Source of the DNA: Capsulimonas sp. | GTDB lineage: Bacteria > Armatimonadota > Armatimonadia > Armatimonadales > Capsulimonadaceae | Direction: 5' to 3' | NCBI GenBank assembly: GCA_025963815.1 | Contig: JAOQAA010000700.1 | Coordinates: 1-12,228 of the forward strand | DNA length: 12,228 bases | Shown here: one piece after another, positions 1-7,169 of the stretch | How the letters are laid out: each line of letters begins with the position of its first letter | How positions within the stretch are numbered: the first letter of the stretch is position 1 | Notes under the pieces: generated by a model | Databases searched by the model: none | What the model saw: the letters and a program-made list of their open reading frames with translations, nothing else | What the model was told of the DNA's origin: nothing | Made by a program: the position numbers and the translations under genes

Positions 1-395
1 CCAAGGTCTGAGTAGTTTTCCTGGTGAAGTACTGCGAGAAATAGACTGCAATCTGCGGAGGTAAGCGCCTTTGTGCTTTGCGTCGCCTCAATCGCGTACC
101 TACCCTGTCGCGTCCACTGCTGCGACCATTCCGTGATAGAAGCTGCTGGCTTATCTTCCCAGAGTCTTAATGTCACATCAATCCTTGCTCCATGAGGTAG
201 GCCAACGCCACGAAGCATCAATATCCAATCTGGGGAATTGCCCGCTTCCATTTCTTGCCTGGCGTTGGCGAGTGCTTTCGAAGGAATTCTGAGGCTGCCG
301 CCGCCGTGAGTCCATCCGCGTTCTCGCCGCGCGATTTCGTTCTTCTCTCGAACAAAGCGCTGTAGTCGGCTCGCCCAATGAAAGATTGTGTTCAT
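1..395 (-). CDS. Unrecognised protein, 3' end cut off by window edge
   Basis: An open frame runs on the minus strand from an ATG at 395-393 to the left edge without a stop: 131 codons, so the C-terminus is missing. A good Shine-Dalgarno (GGAAGGA, about 9 nt before the ATG, at 405-411) supports the start. The N-terminus begins MNTIFHWASRLQRFVREKN and is rich in Arg, Lys and Glu; later parts contain WILMLRGVGLPHGARID and several Trp. I see no signal peptide, membrane segment or known motif. Another minus frame of 80 codons starting at 420 overlaps it, but that frame has no ribosome site and low-complexity Arg/Ser composition. The gene is divergent from the one at 464. I do not recognise the family and assign no function; that it is coding rests on the long open frame plus the ribosome site. 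Confidence 0.55.
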   Translation of the reverse strand, partial: MNTIFHWASRLQRFVREKNEIARRERGWTHGGGSLRIPSKALANARQEMEAGNSPDWILMLRGVGLPHGARIDVTLRLWEDKPAASITEWSQQWTRQGRYAIEATQSTKALTSADCSLFLAVLHQENYSDL

Positions 396-444
396 CACTG
401 TGAATCCTTCCGGTGTTCATTTATCGTACCCTTGCTAAGAAGAA

Positions 445-450
445 ATTATA
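445..450 (-). promoter_or_regulatory. Possible -10 element for the left-edge gene
   Basis: The minus strand reads TATAAT at 450-445, which would place a transcription start near 438 and a leader of about 40 nt before the ATG at 395. No convincing -35 hexamer lies 16-18 bp upstream, so the call is weak. The same bases overlap the ribosome site region of the divergent gene at 464. Confidence 0.3.
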
Positions 451-463
451 AGGAGAGTCTGAG

Positions 464-1309
464 ATGACGGAGTTGTTATCACAGCGAGAGAAGGCAATCT
501 TGCTGCGCCAGCTGCACCAGGGACCGAGTATCCTGAAATTGCCGAACGCCTGGGACGCAGCGAGCGCCCGACTGTTCGAAGAGTCGGGATTTCCGGCAAT
601 CGCCTCGACAAGCGCGGGGATTGCATTTACGCTGGGCTATCCCGACGGGCAGATCATCCCGCGCGACGAGATGCTGTTCATGCTGCGCCGCATCGTCGCC
701 TCCGTGCACGTTCCCGTCACCGCCGACATCGAAGCCGGCTACGGAGCCAATTCCATCAAGGAAGTTCTGACGACCGTGCGGGGCGTCCTGGCCGCAGGCG
801 CCGCCGGGATCAATTTGGAGGATATGGCGGATGACGGCGCGTCGCTGGTCGATGTCGATTTTCAATCGGAGAAAATCGAAGCCGTGCGGTCGATCGGCGA
901 GGCCATGGGAGTACCACTTGTGATCAATGCGCGCACGGACGCTTTCGCGTTGACGAATATTCCAGACGAACAAAAGCTGAAAATCGCTGTCGAACGCGGC
1001 AATCGATATCTCGCCGCCGGCGCGGACTGCGTGTTCGTTCCATTCGTCAAGGATATTCCCATGATCTCCGTTTTGACCCGCGAGATTCACGGGCCTCTGA
1101 ATATTTTAGCGCTGCCTGGAAGTCCGCCGGCGTCGGATCTTCAGGCGCTGGGCGTGGCGCGCGTGAGTGTCGGCGCCGGTCCCTGCCGCGCTGCGATGGC
1201 GCTCACCCGAGCCGTCGCAATGGATCTGCGCGAATTGGGGACGTATGCCCGATTCACGGAAAACGCTCTCTCCTACGCGGACGCCAATCTCCTGTTCTCC
1301 CGAAAATAA
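464..1309 (+). CDS. Isocitrate lyase/PEP mutase superfamily protein
   Basis: A 281-residue cytoplasmic TIM-barrel enzyme of the PEP mutase/isocitrate lyase superfamily, which makes or breaks C-C or P-C bonds in alpha-oxyanion carboxylates using Mg2+. The family is recognised from LPNAWDAASARLFEESGF (26-43), the substrate loop STSAGIAFTLGYPDG (48-62), the metal-site strand TADIEAGYG (86-94, Asp88 and Glu90), INLED (116-120) and NARTDAF (155-161). The Cys-containing KKCGH/KRCGH loop that follows the INLED-type strand in isocitrate and methylisocitrate lyases is absent; DMADDGASLVD stands there. It is therefore unlikely to be a classical lyase and belongs to the large uncharacterised PEP_mutase group, often mis-annotated as carboxyvinyl-carboxyphosphonate phosphorylmutase. 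The start is supported by AGGAG at 451-455, 8 nt upstream. No phosphonate-biosynthesis gene is adjacent, so the substrate is unknown. Confidence 0.85.
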   Translation: MTELLSQREKAILLRQLHQGPSILKLPNAWDAASARLFEESGFPAIASTSAGIAFTLGYPDGQIIPRDEMLFMLRRIVASVHVPVTADIEAGYGANSIKEVLTTVRGVLAAGAAGINLEDMADDGASLVDVDFQSEKIEAVRSIGEAMGVPLVINARTDAFALTNIPDEQKLKIAVERGNRYLAAGADCVFVPFVKDIPMISVLTREIHGPLNILALPGSPPASDLQALGVARVSVGAGPCRAAMALTRAVAMDLRELGTYARFTENALSYADANLLFSRK

Positions 1310-1320
1310 TCGTGAATGTT

Positions 1321-1343
1321 TGCCGCCGGGGTTGACGGCGGCA
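1321..1343 (+). terminator. Possible weak terminator hairpin
   Basis: TGCCGCC (1321-1327) pairs with GGCGGCA (1337-1343) across a 9-nt loop, 11 nt after the stop of the PEP-mutase-like gene. The following bases (GATTCTCTTGG) are only mildly T-rich, so termination is uncertain. The right arm overlaps the -35 of the next gene's promoter. Confidence 0.3.
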
Positions 1344-1360
1344 GATTCTCTTGGTATAAT
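1332..1360 (+). promoter_or_regulatory. Sigma-70 promoter of the Rrf2 gene
   Basis: TTGACG (1332-1337) and a perfect TATAAT (1355-1360) are separated by 17 bp, so this is a near-consensus vegetative promoter. Transcription should start around 1367, inside the operator described next. Such a strong promoter with an overlapping operator is typical of a repressor that controls its own synthesis. Confidence 0.75.
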
Positions 1361-1386
1361 CACAGACAATAGTTATCTGTGATTAT
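1356..1386 (+). promoter_or_regulatory. Rrf2-type operator 1 (autoregulatory)
   Basis: An inverted repeat has perfect 11-bp arms: ATAATCACAGA (1356-1366) and TCTGTGATTAT (1376-1386), around a 9-bp centre at 1367-1375. It covers most of the -10 hexamer and the predicted transcription start of the Rrf2 gene, so binding would block RNA polymerase. The core 27 bp (1358-1384), read on the minus strand, match the palindrome at 1951-1977 at 25 of 27 positions. That Rrf2 binds both sites is inferred from proximity and family habit. Confidence 0.75.
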
Positions 1387-1408
1387 GAGAGAGGCGAGAA
1401 GTCAAAGT

Positions 1409-1927
1409 ATGGAAAAGGGCTCCGCGTTTGGAGTGGGTGTGGAATACGCGCTGCACTGCCTGCTGTACTTGATCGATCCGCCCGCCGGACGTCACCTCGG
1501 AGTGGCGGAGCTTGCGGAGTATCAGGGCATATCGCCGTCTTATCTCGCCAAGATCTTCGTGCGCCTCAAAAAGGCGGATTTAGTGCGTTCGGCTCCTGGC
1601 GTCAAGGGCGGGTATGAACTGGCGAAGCCTGCCGGACAGATCACGTTCCTGGAAGTCGTCGAGGCGGTGGAAGGGCCGGTGCAGTTGTTCCAGTGCCGAA
1701 ATATTATCGGCAATTGCATTCTGGACGCCGGCAAGCCTAAGGGACCTCCGACAACAGTGTGCGCGATCCATGCCGTGATGATGGAGGCGGAGGAGCAGGT
1801 GCGCCGCCACCTCAGAGCCCAGACACTGGGTGACATCCACGAAGGTCTTCAGACCTTACTACCCGCCACGCGGCGCGCCGCCACCCGTCGCTGGTTCGAA
1901 CAAGCCCTGAAGCTGAACCAAGGTTAA
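1409..1927 (+). CDS. Rrf2 family transcriptional regulator, probable Fe-S sensor
   Basis: A 172-residue DNA-binding regulator of the Rrf2 family (IscR, NsrR, CymR). It opens with VEYALHCLLYL (11-21), the family's first helix, followed by the winged helix-turn-helix LAEYQGISPSYLAKIF (35-50) and the wing PGVKGGYELAK (63-73). Cys96, Cys103, Cys118 and His121 (CAIH) resemble the Cys92/98/104 plus His107 (CLTH) ligands of IscR, although the second gap is longer (14 residues against 5). A [2Fe-2S] or redox-responsive state is plausible but not proven. I start at ATG 1409, with GAGAAG 7 nt upstream. The earlier in-frame GTG 1379 and ATG 1385 lie inside the operator and have no ribosome site. The gene probably represses itself and the AhpD-like gene downstream. 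Confidence 0.9.
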   Translation: MEKGSAFGVGVEYALHCLLYLIDPPAGRHLGVAELAEYQGISPSYLAKIFVRLKKADLVRSAPGVKGGYELAKPAGQITFLEVVEAVEGPVQLFQCRNIIGNCILDAGKPKGPPTTVCAIHAVMMEAEEQVRRHLRAQTLGDIHEGLQTLLPATRRAATRRWFEQALKLNQG

Positions 1928-1941
1928 TGTTCAGCATTTTT

Positions 1942-1969
1942 TTTGCAGTAAATCACGGATAACTATTAT
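1942..1969 (+). promoter_or_regulatory. Probable promoter of the AhpD-like gene
   Basis: TTTGCA (1942-1947) and TATTAT (1964-1969) are separated by 16 bp. The -10 is close to consensus; the -35 is poor. The -10 lies inside operator 2, so a bound repressor would occlude it. Confidence 0.45.
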
Positions 1970-1977
1970 CTGTGATT
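1951..1977 (+). promoter_or_regulatory. Rrf2-type operator 2
   Basis: A palindrome with arms AATCACGGA (1951-1959) and TCTGTGATT (1969-1977) and centre TAACTATTA, one mismatch between the arms. Compared with the reverse complement of operator 1 it differs only at two positions (A to G in the left arm, G to A in the right half). It sits 14 nt before the start codon of the AhpD-like gene and just ahead of its ribosome site. Confidence 0.75.
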
Positions 1978-1991
1978 CAAAGGAGAATACT

Positions 1992-2438
1992 ATGCCACGA
2001 ATCGATTATGCACAGGTCGCGCCCGGCGCGGTCAAGGCGCTTTACGGACTTCATGCCTATTCAGAGAAGGGATCAATCGAGCAAAAGCTGAGTCTGCTCG
2101 TCGTGCTGCGCGTATCGCAGATCAACGGCTGCGGCTTTTGCGTGGATATGCACACGCAGGAGTTGCGTAAGATCGGCGAAAACCAGCAGCGCATCGATTG
2201 TCTGGTCGCCTGGAGTGAGACCGATCTTTACACCCCGCGTGAGCAAGCCGCGTTCAAACTCGCCGAATCCATGACACTTGTGTCGCAGACACACGTGCCC
2301 GACGAAGTCTTCGACGCGGCGCAGACCGAGTTTACCGATAAAGAACTGGTGGACCTCGCCATGACCGTGGTCGAGATCAACGCCTGGAACCGTATGGCGA
2401 TCACCTTTCGCCGATACCCCGCCCATCGTGACGACTGA
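1992..2438 (+). CDS. Carboxymuconolactone decarboxylase/AhpD-like family protein
   Basis: A 148-residue all-helical protein of the carboxymuconolactone decarboxylase superfamily. The diagnostic stretch is RVSQINGCGFCVDMHTQE (40-57), giving a CxxC pair (Cys47, Cys50) and His54, the arrangement used for peroxidase or disulfide-reductase activity in AhpD-type members. True decarboxylases lack this CxxC, so a redox or peroxide-detoxifying role is more likely than aromatic catabolism; no other aromatic-pathway gene is present. Its size fits single-domain YnjA-like or AhpD-like members. AGGAG at 1981-1985, 6 nt upstream, fixes the start. It has its own promoter with an operator nearly identical to that of the upstream Rrf2 gene, so the two probably form a regulator-target pair responding to oxidative or nitrosative signals (inference). 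Confidence 0.88.
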   Translation: MPRIDYAQVAPGAVKALYGLHAYSEKGSIEQKLSLLVVLRVSQINGCGFCVDMHTQELRKIGENQQRIDCLVAWSETDLYTPREQAAFKLAESMTLVSQTHVPDEVFDAAQTEFTDKELVDLAMTVVEINAWNRMAITFRRYPAHRDD

Positions 2439-2495
2439 GGAGACAAAAGGTTGTAATTCGTGACGCCATGGATGGTAAACTGATGGAATATCTCG

Positions 2496-2529
2496 CCGGC
2501 CATGTTTTCCCCTAGGAACACATGGCCGG
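2496..2529 (+). repeat. Inverted repeat upstream of the DUF1851 gene
   Basis: CCGGCCATGT (2496-2505) and ACATGGCCGG (2520-2529) form a perfect 10-bp stem around a 14-nt loop. No T-run follows on either strand, so it is not a typical intrinsic terminator. It ends directly before the possible start codons of the next gene and could be an mRNA structure or a protein-binding site. Nothing else recognisable lies in the 2439-2547 gap. Confidence 0.6.
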
Positions 2530-2547
2530 ATGGAAATGGGAAATCTT

Positions 2548-3030
2548 ATGGCGATTACGATGAATGACCTGACCGTCAACTTCACTCACCTTGACCGAGA
2601 GTCCCTGATGGAAAGTTGGCGCTGGCTGATCGGCGAGACTAAGCAGCCGATCTTGCTGACCGCTCTTGGCAATGCGTTCGTACAAGACTTAGTGGATGGC
2701 TCCATTTGTATGGTGGACACAAGTACAGGCGATCTTCTTGCGGCGGCGGACAGTATGGAGCATCTGACGGAGCTGATGGAAGACAAAGATTTTGTGAGGC
2801 GAGCGTTTGATGTGGAGGCGTTCGCGGCCCTGCAGAAAGCGGGAATGACGCTCCAGCCGGGGCAGATCTTTAGTTTCAAAGTCCCGATGGCTCTTGGCGG
2901 TCAGTATGTTCTGGACAACATTGAGGCGGAGGATATCTCCGTCCATTTCGGCGTGACCGGCCAGATCTTCGAGCAGGTCAGCCAGATGCCGGAGGGCGCG
3001 ATCGTCTCGGAGGTCTCAATCTCGTCATAG
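2548..3030 (+). CDS. DUF1851 / T6SS immunity protein Tdi1-like domain protein
   Basis: A 160-residue cytoplasmic protein resembling the DUF1851 (Tdi1 C-terminal) family. The fit rests on WLIGETKQPILLTALGNAF, then DGSICMVDTSTGDLLAAADSMEHL (Gly- and Asp-rich strand, small loop, strand), and a C-terminal LQPGQIFSFKVPMALGG followed by an acidic strand region. Tdi1 itself neutralises a type VI DNase toxin, but most DUF1851 proteins occur far from any secretion system and have no known role. No toxin, Rhs, VgrG or Hcp gene is visible here. The start is uncertain: ATG 2548 has a weak GGGAA 5 nt upstream, while 2530, 2536 and 2560 are in-frame alternatives; 2530 directly abuts a hairpin. The stop overlaps the convergent kdpD-like gene by 6 bp. 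Confidence 0.65.
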   Translation: MAITMNDLTVNFTHLDRESLMESWRWLIGETKQPILLTALGNAFVQDLVDGSICMVDTSTGDLLAAADSMEHLTELMEDKDFVRRAFDVEAFAALQKAGMTLQPGQIFSFKVPMALGGQYVLDNIEAEDISVHFGVTGQIFEQVSQMPEGAIVSEVSISS

Positions 3031-4173
3031 CTTATTGGCCACCACCAGCACATCGATCCCGCGCACCAATCGGATCAGTTTGTTAATGATCGAGCCTTGC
3101 AGAAACTCCTGCCACGCCGTGCGTCCCGAATGTCCGATAATAATCTCCGTCACTTGATGCTCGCGGGCGTAGTTCGCAAGCGCCTGCGCGATGTCTCGGC
3201 CGGCGACTTGCTCCATACGGATGTTAAGGCTGGACGCGAGTGCGAGGTCAGCGTCCAGGATCTGCTGCTGACTGGGCGTCACTTTCTCCGAAGCGACATA
3301 AACGGCCACTAGCTGCGCGCGCAGGCGGCGGGCGATCCGCCAGCCCCGGCGCAGCAGGCGATCGGACGGCTGGTCGGGGGAGATGCAAATCATGATCTTC
3401 TCCTGGGTCCGCCACGGCTCGGTCACATCGTGCTCCTCGCGGTAGATTTGGACGGATCGATCGACCTCGCCCGCTACCTCCCGCAGCGCGATCTCGCGCA
3501 GCGCCCCCAAATTGCCCTCGCTGAAGAAGTTCGCCAGCGCCTGCGGGACCTTCTCCTTAGGATAGACATCGCCGCGCTCTAGACGATTGATCAGCGTGCG
3601 TGGACTGATGTCGATGCTGACGATCTCGCCGGCTTCTCCTAGCACGCAATCCGGAACAGTCTCCCGCACCTTCACGCCCGTAATTTGCTGCACGGTGTCG
3701 TTGAGCGATTCTAAGTGCTGTACATTCATCGCCGAGAGCACATTGATGCCGGCGGCGAGTATGTCCATCACGTCTTCGTAACGCTTGGCATGGTCGCTGC
3801 CGGGGACGTTCGTGTGCGCGAGTTCGTCGACGATCACCCACTGAGGCTTGCGTGCGATGATCGCCTCGGTGTCCATCTCCTCAAACGATGCGCCTTTATA
3901 TTCGACTTGTCTGCGCGGAACGATCTCCAAATCGCCGATTTGCGCTTCGGTGTCTTTGCGCTTGTGCGTTTCGACATAGCCGATCACGACATCCTGGCCG
4001 CGCTCACTTTTTCGACGATTTGCCTCATTGAGCATCTCGTACGTCTTGCCGACGCCTGCCGCAAAACCCAGGAATAATTTGAGACGCCCCCGGCCCGCCT
4101 GACGCTCATCGCGTTTCAGGCGGGCCAGAAGCTCCTCGGGAGTCGGTCGCTTGTTGTCTTCGCTGTATGTCAT
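3025..4173 (-). CDS. kdpD: KdpD N-terminal sensor protein (KdpD domain + USP, no kinase)
   Basis: A 382-residue protein equal to the cytoplasmic N-terminal part of the K+ sensor KdpD. Residues 24-240 are the KdpD domain, with Walker A GFAAGVGKT (36-44) and Walker B WVIVDELAHTN (112-122). Residues 257-382 are a universal-stress-protein (USP) domain carrying a complete ATP-site signature: G347-x2-G350-x9-G360-S361. Full KdpD is about 900 residues and continues with four membrane helices, GAF and histidine kinase domains; all are absent and the frame ends cleanly, with no kinase remnant downstream. Similar short KdpD proteins are known in cyanobacterial and some other kdp operons. The start ATG overlaps the kdpC stop (ATGA), indicating translational coupling. 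Without a kinase it may act as a nucleotide-sensing regulator of the pump or of a separate kinase (inference). Confidence 0.92.
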   Translation of the reverse strand: MTYSEDNKRPTPEELLARLKRDERQAGRGRLKLFLGFAAGVGKTYEMLNEANRRKSERGQDVVIGYVETHKRKDTEAQIGDLEIVPRRQVEYKGASFEEMDTEAIIARKPQWVIVDELAHTNVPGSDHAKRYEDVMDILAAGINVLSAMNVQHLESLNDTVQQITGVKVRETVPDCVLGEAGEIVSIDISPRTLINRLERGDVYPKEKVPQALANFFSEGNLGALREIALREVAGEVDRSVQIYREEHDVTEPWRTQEKIMICISPDQPSDRLLRRGWRIARRLRAQLVAVYVASEKVTPSQQQILDADLALASSLNIRMEQVAGRDIAQALANYAREHQVTEIIIGHSGRTAWQEFLQGSIINKLIRLVRGIDVLVVANKL

Positions 4174-4838
4174 GGTTCTATGGGATTGTCCTGCGGAAGC
4201 TGGCCGCTTCGGTGAAATTGTTTGTCCAGCGCGAGATTGAGCTGAAGTACGTTGACGCGCGGTTCGCCCAGAAATCCCAAATCCCGTCCTTCGGTATTTG
4301 CCGCGACTAGCCGAGTAACATCCTCGGCGCTCACACGGCGCGCCTTCGCCACGCGCGCCGCCTGCAAATTGGCGTTTGCGACGCTGATGTGCGGATCCAG
4401 TCCCGACGCCGAGCGCGTCACGGCGTCCACCGGCACGGCGGCGTTCACCGCAAGATTATTGTCCGTTCGATACGCCGCCGCCAGATCCTTCACGCCGTCG
4501 AAGTTGGACGGATCAACCTTGCCGTCTGATGTCTTCTTGAGAATGCCATTGATGAGCTTATCGCTCGTCGGTCCCAGGTTCGTTCCGCTGCTGGCAGTGG
4601 CGTCATATCCGGATCCGGCCGCCGAGGGGCGGGGGTGGAAGTACTCAGGCTTGGTGAATCCCTGTGCGAGAAGCGCGGAGCCGATGGTGTGTCCCTGCGC
4701 GTCTTGGACGAGACTGCCGTTCGCTTGGTGGGCGAACGCGGCTTGCGAGAGGCCCCAAACGACGAGCGGGTAGATCCCGCTGACGAGGAGCAGGAGAACG
4801 AGTGTGATGCGTATTGATGTGAGTATTTGCTTTGCCAT
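4170..4838 (-). CDS. kdpC: K+-transporting P-type ATPase subunit KdpC
   Basis: A 222-residue, single-pass membrane subunit that stabilises KdpB in the KdpFABC high-affinity K+ pump. Residues 7-30 form the N-terminal membrane anchor. Family signatures follow: KPEYFHPRPSAAG (63-75), YDATASSGTNLGPTS (78-92), then SGLDPHISVANANLQAARVA and the C-terminal GFLGEPRVNVLQLNLALD. Length is slightly above the usual 190-200 residues because of a loop near the middle and a short tail. I start at ATG 4838 (MAKQILTSIR). An upstream GTG at 4886 would add 16 residues encoded inside a palindromic repeat and is rejected. The ribosome site is poor, and 182 bp separate it from kdpB, so expression depends on transcript passing through the repeat. 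The stop overlaps the kdpD start. Confidence 0.95.
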   Translation of the reverse strand: MAKQILTSIRITLVLLLLVSGIYPLVVWGLSQAAFAHQANGSLVQDAQGHTIGSALLAQGFTKPEYFHPRPSAAGSGYDATASSGTNLGPTSDKLINGILKKTSDGKVDPSNFDGVKDLAAAYRTDNNLAVNAAVPVDAVTRSASGLDPHISVANANLQAARVAKARRVSAEDVTRLVAANTEGRDLGFLGEPRVNVLQLNLALDKQFHRSGQLPQDNPIEP

Positions 4839-4870
4839 TGTTTTTGCTTTCGTGAGTTGCAGAGCCGGAT

Positions 4871-5015
4871 GGCCCTCATCCCCCACCCCCTTATCCCAAT
4901 TCTGGGAGAATGGGAGCCAGATTTAAGATAGAGATTTTGTTTTTAAGATCTTAAACTCAAAAACTCCGACTCCCCCTCTCCCAGAATTGGGAGAGGGGGT
5001 TGGGGGGTGAGGGCC
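4871..5015. repeat. Palindromic repeat element between kdpB and kdpC
   Basis: A 145-bp element is bounded by GGCCCTCA (4871-4878) and TGAGGGCC (5008-5015). The outer arms, about 45 bp each, are imperfect inverted copies sharing CCCCC runs and CCCAATTCTGGGAGA. The right arm alone forms a perfect 12-bp stem with a GAAT loop (4972-4983 with 4988-4999); the left arm has a degenerate version. The AT-rich centre contains a perfect 14-bp palindrome, TTTAAGATCTTAAA (4942-4955). It begins 5 bp after the kdpB stop and ends about 32 bp before kdpC. The GC-rich arms look like the dispersed CCCTCACCCCC-type intergenic repeats of several bacterial phyla. No transposase is present, so it would be a MITE- or REP-like element (inference). 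Confidence 0.8.
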
Positions 5016-5020
5016 TCCTT

Positions 5021-7159
<2,139 letters not shown>

Positions 7160-7169
7160 CGAAGTTCTC

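Noticed and set aside
178..420. 80-codon minus-strand frame with ATG at 420
   Set aside because: It overlaps in another frame the longer open frame from 395, has no ribosome site, and has a biased Arg/Ser/Gln composition.
1379..1408. Earlier starts (GTG 1379, ATG 1385) for the Rrf2 gene
   Set aside because: They lie within the operator, only 10-20 nt after the predicted transcript start, and have no ribosome site; ATG 1409 gives the usual family N-terminus.
2496..2529. Inverted repeat as a terminator for the AhpD-like gene
   Set aside because: No T-run follows the stem on either strand, so it does not meet the usual pattern of an intrinsic terminator.
4839..4886. Upstream GTG start for kdpC, adding 16 residues
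   Set aside because: The extension is encoded partly by the palindromic repeat and does not resemble KdpC N-termini; ATG 4838 gives the normal membrane anchor.
4871..5015. CRISPR array or insertion sequence
   Set aside because: There is a single palindromic unit with no regularly spaced repeats and no transposase frame.
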